The notes: a model not told the origin generated them from the sequence alone. DNA of 5,681 nucleotides from Planctomycetota bacterium (GCA_003559755.1 PWKM01000282.1:1-5681); one strand, 5' to 3'; shown: positions 1 through 5,681, counted from the first letter of the stretch. Made by a program: numbers and translations.

Positions 1-197
1 AGCAGGGGCGGCTCCTCTCCGCTCCACTGGTCGCGGCACTTTTCCAGCACATTGTCGGCGAACGTGCGAACCGCCCGCATCCGGGGTGTATCGGAGAGGC
101 CCGGCTGGGCGACCACCAATGCTGAACAGAACGCCACCAGCGCGAGCACACCGGTTCTCTCCGATTTTCGCGCTGATGACCGATATTTCGAGGCCAT
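1..197 (-). CDS. Secreted protein, N-terminus only (runs off left edge)
   Basis: An open frame starts at the ATG read from 197 down and continues past base 1, giving 65 full codons. A good Shine-Dalgarno, GGGAGGA, lies at 207-201, three bases before the ATG, which decides the start. The N-terminus looks like a Sec signal peptide: a basic n-region (K4, R6, R10, K11, R14), a hydrophobic core at about residues 16-29, and a plausible cleavage after V-V-A30. The mature part begins with a segment reading R-x-F-A-D-N-V-L-E-K-C-R-D-Q-W-S-G-E-E-P-P-L. From memory this resembles the start of large secreted planctomycete proteins annotated as pectate-lyase-like or glycosidase-like, which carry 'A-D-x-V-L-x-x-G-R-D...T-P-L-F-V-D-G'. 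That family link is an inference from a short stretch. The gene lies downstream of the beta-helix gene on the same strand, 222 bases away. Confidence 0.75.
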   Translation of the reverse strand, partial: MASKYRSSARKSERTGVLALVAFCSALVVAQPGLSDTPRMRAVRTFADNVLEKCRDQWSGEEPPL

Positions 198-227
198 AAT
201 TCCTCCCAGGATTCATATGCCTTGATC

Positions 228-253
228 AAAAAGTGGCTTCGTGGAGACGCCAC
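228..253 (-). terminator. Possible rho-independent terminator
   Basis: Read on the minus strand, GTGGC (253-249) and GCCAC (237-233) can form a 5-bp stem with an 11-base loop, followed directly by TTTTT (232-228). It lies about 165 bases past the stop of the beta-helix gene and about 30 bases before the start of the next minus-strand gene, so it could separate the two transcripts. The stem is short and the T-run modest. The same 5' arm can also pair as GTGG (253-250) with CCAC (244-241), which would exclude the terminator fold. Confidence 0.35.
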
Positions 254-273
254 CGCATCAAACACTGCCCGCA

Positions 274-303
274 ACCCTATCTCCATACAAGGCAGCGTGT
301 CAA
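274..303 (-). promoter_or_regulatory. Weak promoter candidate for the left-edge gene
   Basis: The minus strand has a perfect TTGACA at 303-298. At a spacing of 18 there is only TAGGGT (279-274), which matches TATAAT at three of six positions. If used, transcription would start near 267 and cross the possible terminator at 253-228 before reaching the ATG at 197. The poor -10 makes this tentative. Apart from this and the hairpin, I see nothing in the 198-419 gap. Confidence 0.2.
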
Positions 304-419
304 GCTCTTTCGCTTCCGTGAGGGCACCCGGTGGGGGATCGGGGTCTACCCTTGTCGCGTTCGGAGGGAATGAGCCGTCGTCAGCTCGCGAACACCGGGA
401 TACCCCAATCGGCGGGACA

Positions 420-2429
420 TCACCGCCGTCGCCGGAGACCGAGCAGGCAAACTCCGAGCCCGAGGAGCGCGTTTGGCTCGGGGATTGGTATGTGGGCCTC
501 GGGCGGCCGGTGCTCGAAGGCGCCGAGATCGGGCGCCTCGCCGAAGAACCCGTCGTTGATACCGGGAATCCAGATGCCGCGGTCGATCATCCCGCTGTCC
601 GGTCGGAGGTAGAAGTTCCCGTCCGCCGGGTCGATGAAACCGGGCGGCAGCGATACGCCGTGCTCTTCGTGGCCCGTCGCGGCGAAGAAGTCCGCCAGAT
701 TATCGTAGTCCTCGCCGGCCCACCTGATAAACCGCTCATCGTCGGTGGTAAACAGGTTGTCGTAGTCGAAATCGACGGGATGGTCGGCGTGCTCTCCGGT
801 CGGCCAGCTCCACAGGGCATAGCCCGTCCCTGCGAAAATGTTGTTGCGGGAGATGACGTCGTGCCAGTCGCTATATCCCTTGAACAGGAACCCCGACACG
901 TCCTCTTCGTCGGACCAGGCCGTGTTGTGGTAGAGATAAACCCAGTTCGTGGACAGATCCGAGCTGACGTTCAATTTGAACGGGTACCCTTCATAGGTGC
1001 CGGACTCGGAGTTGCGCCAACCGATCAGGACATTCCGCATGATATAGGTCGGCCCCCCGTGGGCGGGAGCAATCGAGATGCCGGTGAGGAAGCCGGAGAG
1101 CCGATTGGCATAGATTCGGTTGTTCGAGCCGGCTCCATCGGTTTCGATCGCGTCGTCAACGAGGTTGACGAGCACGTTGTCGTGGAAGTCGAGATTTTGC
1201 GTCGGGCTCTCGGCGTTGTACGAGTACAGATGGACGCCGTCGAACATGTTCTGGATGAGGTTGCCTCGGATTACGTTGCCCACGTTCGCCTGGTCGCTGG
1301 CGTACACAAAGATCGCACCGGTCTCGTAATCGTCTGCATCCTGTTTCACCGCCTCGAAGGACCAGGACCCGACGGATGTTTCGTCGAACGTGTTGTTCTG
1401 GATGGTGTTGAAATGGGCGGCTCGCCTGATCCCCACGCCCACGCCCGTGTTTTTGAATGAGCAGCCATCGATCAGATTTTCATCGCCGCCATCGATGTAA
1501 ACCCCTTTGGGATACCATCCAAGCCCGTATGACTCGAACCCGATATCCTTCACATGGACGTGGTCCTGGTTCCGGATGGTCAGCCCGGTGGTATGGCGAG
1601 GCACGGTGACGGCATGTCCATCGGGCGGCTCGTTATTCGGAAGGCGGACATACATATGTTCGCCGTCCGCATAGTAGCCGGGGATGTTCCATTTATTGTT
1701 CTGCAAGTCCTCGAGCGTGCGGTAGCGGAACAGATGTTCGCCGTTCACATATGCGTGTTGGGGCTGGACGGCCGTCGGTGTCCGGTAAACGTCATTGCCC
1801 ACGGGGCTGAAGTCCTGTGCGAAAGTCGGATCGGTCCCGTCCAGCACGGGCCTGGCTCCGGGCGCGGCGCGGATCACGATCGGCTCCAACGCGGTCCCGG
1901 ACCGTGGGGCGTTCAGATCGCCCTCGTAGTATCGGCCGTCGTGAAGCCGGACCTCGTCGCCCGCCTGCGCGATGCTGATCCCCTTGCCGACCGTGGCGAA
2001 GGCGGTCCCCAGGGTCAGCCCGTCGGCGTTATCATCGCCATCCGGCCGGACATGATAGACCGTCCCGGTCGCATCGGCGAACGAGTCGCTCCGGGTCGTC
2101 ACGGACAGGATGTGATCGTCCTCAAAGGCGGCCGATGACAGCCGGAACGAATACTCGGTCCCCGGCTTCAGCGAGAACACGCTGCCGGCGAACCGGGTCT
2201 CGCCGATCGGCGACAGCGGATGCGCCGGCTGATAGTCGGCGGTCGAATCGGCCTCGCGAATGGAAACCGATACCTCTGTGCCCGGGCCGGGCGCGACATC
2301 GAAATCGTACACGATCCCCACGTTGTTGAAGGTCGCTACCGCATCAACTGTGCCGCCCTGGGCCGAAGGGAGAAGCAGACAGGCGAGAGCAAGAAGAACC
2401 GGGACGCAAAAACGGGAGGAAATGCTCAT
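420..2429 (-). CDS. Exported right-handed parallel beta-helix protein with PEP-CTERM sorting tail
   Basis: This 669-residue protein starts at an ATG with GAGGA eight bases upstream. Residues 1-25 form a signal peptide (short polar N-terminus, core C-V-P-V-L-L-A-L-A-C-L-L-L, likely cleavage near S-A-Q-G25). Residues about 27-115 read as a beta-sandwich, fibronectin-III-like domain ending in L-K-P-G-T-E-Y-S-F. Residues about 123-200 match the start of DUF1565/pectate-lyase-like beta-helix proteins (V-R-P-D-G-D-D-N-x-D-G-L, then A-G-D-E-V-R-L-H-D-G-R-Y-Y-E-G and P-V-L-D-G-T). Residues about 280-560 hold repeated beta-helix coils (N-T-I-Q-N-N-T-F; N-V-I-R-G-N-L-I; N-R-I-Y-A-N-R-L), with D-D-A-I-E-T-D-G at 425-432. 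Residues 599-639 carry the usual closing segment (F-I-D-P-A-D-G-N-F...D-L-G-A-F-E). The tail is P-E-P (650-652), a hydrophobic stretch (654-665) and RRRR (666-669), the PEP-CTERM layout recognised by exosortase. The role is probably polysaccharide binding or cleavage at the cell surface. Substrate and activity cannot be read from the sequence, and no catalytic site is assigned. It has its own promoter. Confidence 0.92.
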   Translation of the reverse strand: MSISSRFCVPVLLALACLLLPSAQGGTVDAVATFNNVGIVYDFDVAPGPGTEVSVSIREADSTADYQPAHPLSPIGETRFAGSVFSLKPGTEYSFRLSSAAFEDDHILSVTTRSDSFADATGTVYHVRPDGDDNADGLTLGTAFATVGKGISIAQAGDEVRLHDGRYYEGDLNAPRSGTALEPIVIRAAPGARPVLDGTDPTFAQDFSPVGNDVYRTPTAVQPQHAYVNGEHLFRYRTLEDLQNNKWNIPGYYADGEHMYVRLPNNEPPDGHAVTVPRHTTGLTIRNQDHVHVKDIGFESYGLGWYPKGVYIDGGDENLIDGCSFKNTGVGVGIRRAAHFNTIQNNTFDETSVGSWSFEAVKQDADDYETGAIFVYASDQANVGNVIRGNLIQNMFDGVHLYSYNAESPTQNLDFHDNVLVNLVDDAIETDGAGSNNRIYANRLSGFLTGISIAPAHGGPTYIMRNVLIGWRNSESGTYEGYPFKLNVSSDLSTNWVYLYHNTAWSDEEDVSGFLFKGYSDWHDVISRNNIFAGTGYALWSWPTGEHADHPVDFDYDNLFTTDDERFIRWAGEDYDNLADFFAATGHEEHGVSLPPGFIDPADGNFYLRPDSGMIDRGIWIPGINDGFFGEAPDLGAFEHRPPEAHIPIPEPNALLGLGVCLLGLRRRR

Positions 2430-2488
2430 GGTGAGAGTCCTCGATGTGTTCGGCCACGGAAGTGTGCTATATGAAATCTTATGTCATA

Positions 2489-2517
2489 ATCATACAGTCC
2501 CTCAGAAGGCCTGTCAA
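2489..2517 (-). promoter_or_regulatory. Sigma70-type promoter of the beta-helix gene
   Basis: On the minus strand, TTGACA (2517-2512, perfect -35) is followed after exactly 17 bases by TATGAT (2494-2489, five of six matches to -10). Predicted transcription start is near 2482, giving a leader of about 53 bases before the ATG at 2429. The placement upstream of a real gene and the spacing make this a strong call from sequence alone. Confidence 0.75.
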
Positions 2518-2522
2518 GCAAG

Positions 2523-2556
2523 ATCGGAAGCATTACCAGAAACAATATCTTCCGAT
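2523..2556. repeat. 8-bp perfect inverted repeat between divergent promoters (candidate operator)
   Basis: ATCGGAAG (2523-2530) and CTTCCGAT (2549-2556) are exact reverse complements separated by an A+T-rich 18-base spacer. The repeat starts six bases upstream of the minus-strand -35 and ends 44 bases before the plus-strand -35. This position would suit an operator or activator site serving one or both promoters. The arms are centred 26 bp apart, which is not a whole number of helical turns, and no regulator gene is in the window. Function is inference. Confidence 0.35.
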
Positions 2557-2599
2557 GGGGTTTCCAGCGCAGGAACTGATGCCGGCTCCTGTTCTAACC

Positions 2600-2627
2600 T
2601 TGAGAGGTGCCGGCGGGCGGATACAAT
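2600..2627 (+). promoter_or_regulatory. Sigma70-type promoter of the YprB-like gene
   Basis: TTGAGA (2600-2605, five of six) and TACAAT (2622-2627, five of six) are separated by 16 bases. Predicted start is near 2634, which gives a leader of about 63 bases to the ATG at 2697. It is divergent from the beta-helix promoter, with about 82 bases between the two -35 boxes. Confidence 0.6.
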
Positions 2628-2640
2628 ATGCCAGAGGCAT
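2628..2640. repeat. 13-base palindrome over the predicted transcription start
   Basis: ATGCC-AGA-GGCAT is a perfect 5-bp inverted repeat with a 3-base centre. It directly follows the -10 box and covers the predicted start of the YprB-like transcript. It could be an operator or a small 5'-end hairpin, or chance. No supporting second copy was seen. Confidence 0.25.
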
Positions 2641-2696
2641 CTGACGCCTGACAACACAATCATTACTCCGAGAATGCAACGGACGGGAAGCGGAAT

Positions 2697-3485
2697 ATGT
2701 CGGCGCGGGACGATCTTCGCAAGCGGCTGGAGAAGCTGAATCGGGAGGCGATGGACCGGCCGATCGGGTTGGCCGATGCCGTGTCGGGCCGCGAGGTCGT
2801 TTCTGAACTCGGTGACCGGGCGTTCCTGATCTCGAACGGGCTGGGCGTACGCGATGAGCCGGCCGACGACCTCGGCGAGCGGCTGCGGCGGGCGCTCGAA
2901 GGGGGGCATTCGCCCGCTCGCCGCTGGATCGCCCGCTGCTGCGGCGATGGCCCGCTGTCGCCCGAAGACCTCGTGTTTTTTGACATCGAGACCACGGGCC
3001 TCTCAGCGACGCCGCTTTTCCTGATCGGAACGATGGCGTGGGAGGCCGGCGGGCTGGTCGTCCGGCAGTATTTCGCCCGCGATTATGCCGAAGAACCGGG
3101 CGTCATCTCGCTCTTCCTGCAGGACATCGCCGACAGGAGGATGCTGGTCTCGTTCAACGGCAAGAGCTTCGACGTGCCTTACGTGCGGGCGCGGGCCGCA
3201 TCGACGGGCGTCCCGTGTCCGATCGACCTCGAACACCTCGACCTGCTGCACGTGGCCCGGCGAGTCTGGGGCCACCGGCTGCCCGACTGTAAGCTCCAGA
3301 CGCTCGAGCGGCGGATATGCGGGCGGAGGCGAGTCGGCGACATCCCCGGCGCCGAGATACCGGCCGCTTATCACCGGTACGTCCGGACCGGCGACGCCCG
3401 CCAGATGGTCGATTGCCTCGAACACAACGTGCTCGACCTCGTCACCCTCGCCGATCTGATGCTCCGCCTCCCCCCGCCGGCGTAG
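2697..3485 (+). CDS. YprB-like RNase H-fold (DEDD exonuclease-type) protein
   Basis: This 262-residue protein has the ribonuclease H-like domain of the YprB family (Pfam RNase_H_2), predicted to be a metal-dependent 3'-5' exonuclease acting on DNA or RNA in the cytoplasm. The three DnaQ-type motifs are all visible: ExoI is D96-I-E98-T-T-G-L; ExoII is S-F-N154-G-K-S-F-D159-V-P; ExoIII is E-H243-N-V-L-D247. So the acidic metal ligands appear intact. Residues 1-90 are a less conserved lead-in starting with a charged helix (D-D-L-R-K-R-L-E-K-L). The protein ends at the RNase H fold, whereas Bacillus YprB, as I recall, is longer (about 400 residues) with a C-terminal TPR part. The start at 2697 has only a weak ribosome site (GGGAAG, six bases upstream). 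M19 at 2751 has GGGAGG but just two bases away, and starting there would remove the N-terminal helix typical of the family. There is no signal peptide. The next gene, on the same strand, begins 142 bases later from its own promoter. Cellular substrate is unknown. Confidence 0.88.
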   Translation: MSARDDLRKRLEKLNREAMDRPIGLADAVSGREVVSELGDRAFLISNGLGVRDEPADDLGERLRRALEGGHSPARRWIARCCGDGPLSPEDLVFFDIETTGLSATPLFLIGTMAWEAGGLVVRQYFARDYAEEPGVISLFLQDIADRRMLVSFNGKSFDVPYVRARAASTGVPCPIDLEHLDLLHVARRVWGHRLPDCKLQTLERRICGRRRVGDIPGAEIPAAYHRYVRTGDARQMVDCLEHNVLDLVTLADLMLRLPPPA

Positions 3486-3557
3486 GCAACGTCGCCCGGT
3501 TCACTGCCGAGAGCCGCGCCCGCCTGGTTCCGCCAATGGTACTGTCGCCGCACGCGG

Positions 3558-3586
3558 TTGCCAGCGGCCGCACCGCCCACTATAAT
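3558..3586 (+). promoter_or_regulatory. Near-consensus sigma70-type promoter of the oxidoreductase gene
   Basis: TTGCCA (3558-3563, five of six) and TATAAT (3581-3586, perfect) are spaced exactly 17 bases apart. Predicted start is near 3593, giving a leader of about 35 bases. This makes the oxidoreductase independent of the upstream YprB-like gene. It also argues against the GTG at 3598 as translation start, because that codon would lie almost at the 5' end of the message with no ribosome site. Confidence 0.8.
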
Positions 3587-3614
3587 AGGGCTGATACGTG
3601 GAAGGCAAACCGGC

Positions 3615-3622
3615 AAAGGAGG
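3615..3622 (+). promoter_or_regulatory. Strong Shine-Dalgarno that sets the oxidoreductase start
   Basis: AAAGGAGG ends five bases before the ATG at 3628. This decides the start at 3628 over the in-frame GTG at 3598, which would add ten residues and place this ribosome site inside the coding region. Confidence 0.85.
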
Positions 3623-3627
3623 ATGCG

Positions 3628-4971
3628 ATGGCCGAATATCTGCTGAAGGAGCGGGCGGTCCCGCTCGACGACTCGTGGGACGTGATTGTTGTGGGCGGCG
3701 GACCAGCCGGCTGCACGGCGGCGACCGCGGCCGCCCGCGAGGGAGCCCGGACGCTGCTGATCGAGGCGACCGGATGCCTGGGCGGGATGGGGACCGCCGG
3801 GCTGGTGCCCGCCTGGTGCCCGTTCTCGGACGAAGAACAGGTGATCTACCGTGGCCTCGCCGAGCGCGTGTTCCGCGAGACCGTCGCCGGAATGCCCCAC
3901 GCCAACCCCGAACAGGTCGACTGGGTCGCCATCGACCCCGAGCGGCTCAAAAGAGTGTACGACGATATGGTGCTCGGCGCGGGGGCGAAGATTCTGTTCC
4001 ACACCGCCCTCTGTGCCGTCGAGATGGACGAGGCCGGCGCGGTTGACGCCATCGTCGTCAGCAACAAGGCGGGGCTGTCGGCCCTCAAGGCATCCGTCTA
4101 TGTCGATTGCACCGGCGACGCCGACCTGGCGGCGTGGGCCGGGGCGGAGTTCGCCCAGGGCGACGAATCGGGCGACCTCCAGCCCGCCAGCCACTGCTTC
4201 ATCCTGTCGAACATCGATACCTACGCCCACGAGAACGTGTATCGCGCCCGCCGGTTCGACTCGGATAACGCTGCCGCCCGGATCGCAGAGTCTGACGAGT
4301 TCCCGCTCGTCAAGGACAAGCACCTGATCTCGAAATTGATCGGACCCGGGACGGTCGGCCTGAACGCAGGCCACCTGTGGGACGTGGACAACACCGACCC
4401 GTGGAGCGTTTCGAAGGCGCTGCCGGACGGCCGCCGGCTGGCGAGGCAAATTCGCGACGGGCTGGCCAAACACGCGCCCGAGTCGTTCGGCAACGCGTTC
4501 CTCGCCGCCACCGGCTCGCTGATGGGGATTCGCGAGACCCGGCGGATCGTCGGCGATTACGTGCTCGACTTCGAGGACTACGTCGCACGCCGCAGCTTCC
4601 CCGACGAAATCTGCCGCAACAGCTACTACATCGACGTGCACCGGTCGGTCAAGGAGACCGAGCTGGAGCGCAAGGGCGAGCTCGATCTGGACGACCGAAA
4701 GGCGAGCTACGAGCCGGGCGAATCGCACGGGGTGCCGTACCGGTGCCTCACCCCGAAGGGCCTGCCCAATGTGCTGGTCGCCGGCAGGGCGATCTCCTGC
4801 GACCGGCCGGTACAGGGGAGCGTCCGCGTGATGCCGGTGTGCCTGGCGATGGGCGAGGCGGCGGGGATCGCCGCGAAGCTGGCCGCCGGGGCCGAGGACA
4901 ACGATGTACACGCCGTCGATACCGAAACGCTCCGGGGCCGAATCCGGGAGGAGGGCGGTTACCTGCCCTGA
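3628..4971 (+). CDS. FAD-dependent oxidoreductase (FAD_oxidored family)
   Basis: This 447-residue flavoprotein has a Rossmann FAD site at its N-terminus: W17-D-V-I-V-V-G-G-G-P-A-G28 is the GxGxxG loop after the first strand, and E46 ends the second strand as the expected ribose-binding acid. G-C50-L-G-G-M-G-T-A-G follows. Further family signatures are V159-D-C-T-G-D-A-D-L, the M299-G-I-R-E-T-R-R-I-V-G segment, and the C-terminal FAD contact V382-L-V-A-G-R-A-I-S followed by G397-S-V-R-V-M-P-V-C and G-E-A-A-G. These fit Pfam FAD_oxidored (PF12831), a family common in Planctomycetota and related phyla, often near carbohydrate-degrading genes. The reaction is not known, so no substrate is assigned. 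There is no signal peptide or membrane segment, so it is probably cytoplasmic. Length fits the family and no motif is missing. The 3' end overlaps the convergent gene on the other strand by 13 bases. Confidence 0.93.
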   Translation: MAEYLLKERAVPLDDSWDVIVVGGGPAGCTAATAAAREGARTLLIEATGCLGGMGTAGLVPAWCPFSDEEQVIYRGLAERVFRETVAGMPHANPEQVDWVAIDPERLKRVYDDMVLGAGAKILFHTALCAVEMDEAGAVDAIVVSNKAGLSALKASVYVDCTGDADLAAWAGAEFAQGDESGDLQPASHCFILSNIDTYAHENVYRARRFDSDNAAARIAESDEFPLVKDKHLISKLIGPGTVGLNAGHLWDVDNTDPWSVSKALPDGRRLARQIRDGLAKHAPESFGNAFLAATGSLMGIRETRRIVGDYVLDFEDYVARRSFPDEICRNSYYIDVHRSVKETELERKGELDLDDRKASYEPGESHGVPYRCLTPKGLPNVLVAGRAISCDRPVQGSVRVMPVCLAMGEAAGIAAKLAAGAEDNDVHAVDTETLRGRIREEGGYLP

Positions 4972-5681
4972 GGTGGGTTCTCCTCCGCTTGCTTCGCTGC
5001 TTCGTACGTGCGGAGCCATTCTTCGACCTCGCGGTGGACCTGTTCGAGTGCGTCGTCATCCCGGTACCACATGACGCGCTGGTCGAAATAGACAACTATT
5101 ATTCCGTTGTGCCGGTCCGCCGTGTTATCCCAGGCGAGGGGAACGGCGGACTTGTCCGTCACCAGCCGGGTTGGAATCTTCTCGCCCACGATGTCGAGCA
5201 GGCACTCGTAATGGTCCGCGATCTCATCGGGTGTGGGCCAGATGCCGGTTGCCGGACAGGTGAACACTCTTGTGTCCTCGATAACGCCGTCGTCATAGAG
5301 CGCCCGCATCGACGGCGGGTAGTAGGCCCCTTCCTCCCCGTATTCATCTGACCAGGTCTGAACAGCTTGTGCGATCGCCCTCAGATTACTGCGACAACGC
5401 AACTTGGGGCTTGGCGGCCCTCTGTGAATATGGGCGGGGGACAAGTATGGAAGCATCACCGCCGTGATCAGGGCCAAAGCGATACCGGCCGTTGCCAGGT
5501 CGTCCCGGCCGCTGAGGTGACCGCCCCTTCTTCTGATTCTGACCGTCGCGATGAGGCCGACGACAAATCCGGGAATCGCCAACAGCACCCCCAAAACGAA
5601 AGGGCTTCCCATGAAGACCGGGCGTGGAAGGGCCATAATGCCCAGAAAAGCGAGTAGGCCGGCCGCGCCGAGTACGAATGC
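4959..5681 (-). CDS. Membrane-anchored protein with pilin-like soluble domain (start beyond right edge)
   Basis: The frame ends at TAA (4961-4959) and has no stop up to base 5681. An ATG at 5636 would give 225 residues, but it has no ribosome site. The 15 codons before it read A-F-V-L-G-A-A-G-L-L-A-F-L-G-I, a membrane segment, so the true start is probably outside the window. Counting from M at 5636, residues 10-32 form a second membrane helix followed by R-I-R-R-R. Residues 47-65 form a third (A-G-I-A-L-A-L-I). This resembles the DUF4190-type pattern of paired helices around a basic R-G-G-x-L-S-G-R loop. The soluble part starts C81-R-S-N-L-R-A-I-A-Q-A-V-Q and continues with Y-P-P-S-M-R-A-L and F-T-C127-P. 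Near the end comes H-N-G-I-I-V-V-Y-F-D-Q-R-V-M-W (176-190). These match the order of motifs in the type II pseudopilin-like proteins abundant in planctomycetes. Here the final D-G is D-Q. Residues 193-220 are a charged helix. Function unknown. Confidence 0.82.
   Translation of the reverse strand, partial: AFVLGAAGLLAFLGIMALPRPVFMGSPFVLGVLLAIPGFVVGLIATVRIRRRGGHLSGRDDLATAGIALALITAVMLPYLSPAHIHRGPPSPKLRCRSNLRAIAQAVQTWSDEYGEEGAYYPPSMRALYDDGVIEDTRVFTCPATGIWPTPDEIADHYECLLDIVGEKIPTRLVTDKSAVPLAWDNTADRHNGIIVVYFDQRVMWYRDDDALEQVHREVEEWLRTYEAAKQAEENPPQGR

Noticed and set aside
222..1460. 412-codon plus-strand open frame starting TTG, opposite the beta-helix gene
   Set aside because: It lies wholly antisense to a gene with signal peptide, domains and sorting tail. 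Its translation is rich in V, G and R with no recognisable domain and it has no ribosome site. GC-rich coding DNA commonly leaves such open antisense frames.
1554..2138. 194-codon plus-strand frame within the beta-helix gene
   Set aside because: Antisense shadow of the conserved N-terminal half of the beta-helix gene. No domain is seen in it.
2260..2739. Plus-strand frames crossing the divergent promoter region (2220-2474, 2260-2739, 2444-2644)
   Set aside because: They run through the promoter boxes and the 5' end of the beta-helix gene, and I see no ribosome site, domain or signal peptide.
3564..3571. GCGGCCGC palindrome in the promoter spacer
   Set aside because: An 8-base GC-only palindrome is not surprising in this composition and there is no second element to suggest an operator.
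4983..5015. CTCCGC...GCGGAG hairpin just past the oxidoreductase stop
   Set aside because: Six-base arms around a 21-base loop with no T-run after it, and it lies inside the coding region of the convergent gene. Too weak to call a terminator.
3580..5019. 479-codon minus-strand open frame opposite the oxidoreductase
   Set aside because: The sense strand encodes a complete FAD_oxidored protein with promoter and ribosome site. The antisense translation has no family motif and also overlaps the right-hand gene in another frame.
4377..5351. 324-codon plus-strand frame across the 3' junction
   Set aside because: It overlaps the oxidoreductase in another frame and runs antisense through the membrane protein. 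It is arginine-rich and low in complexity, typical of a shifted GC-rich frame.
1..5681. CRISPR array, tRNA, rRNA, transposase, toxin-antitoxin or defence genes
   Set aside because: I looked for direct repeats with spacers, conserved RNA motifs and typical protein motifs of these classes and saw none.

Overview
The window is GC-rich chromosomal DNA from a bacterium that is probably a member of the Planctomycetota (or a related PVC lineage). That placement is an inference from gene content: a secreted beta-helix protein with a PEP-CTERM sorting tail, an 'FAD_oxidored' family flavoprotein, and a membrane-anchored protein with a pilin-like C-x-x-N-L-R-A-I soluble domain. The window has no rRNA, tRNA, insertion sequence, phage gene or CRISPR array, and I see no firm sign of recent transfer.

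Layout, left to right. (1) A secreted protein on the minus strand, of which only the N-terminus is inside the window (1-197). (2) A 222-base gap holding a possible intrinsic terminator. (3) A 669-codon minus-strand gene (420-2429) for an exported right-handed parallel beta-helix protein ending in PEP + hydrophobic stretch + RRRR. (4) A 267-base divergent intergenic region (2430-2696) with two well-formed sigma70-type promoters facing away from each other, and a perfect 8-bp inverted repeat between them. (5) A plus-strand YprB-like RNase H-fold exonuclease-type gene (2697-3485). (6) A 142-base gap with a near-consensus promoter (TTGCCA-17-TATAAT) and a strong Shine-Dalgarno. (7) A plus-strand FAD-dependent oxidoreductase gene (3628-4971). 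(8) A minus-strand membrane-anchored gene (4959 to the right edge, start outside the window) whose 3' end overlaps the oxidoreductase by 13 bases.

The genes do not form one obvious operon or pathway. The two left-hand minus-strand genes encode exported proteins and could share a role in the envelope or in polysaccharide work. The nuclease-like gene and the oxidoreductase each have their own promoter. I found no convincing new multi-gene system. The most useful observations are the promoter architecture, the corrected starts (oxidoreductase at 3628; right-hand gene open through the window edge), and the unusual domain make-up of the right-hand membrane protein.
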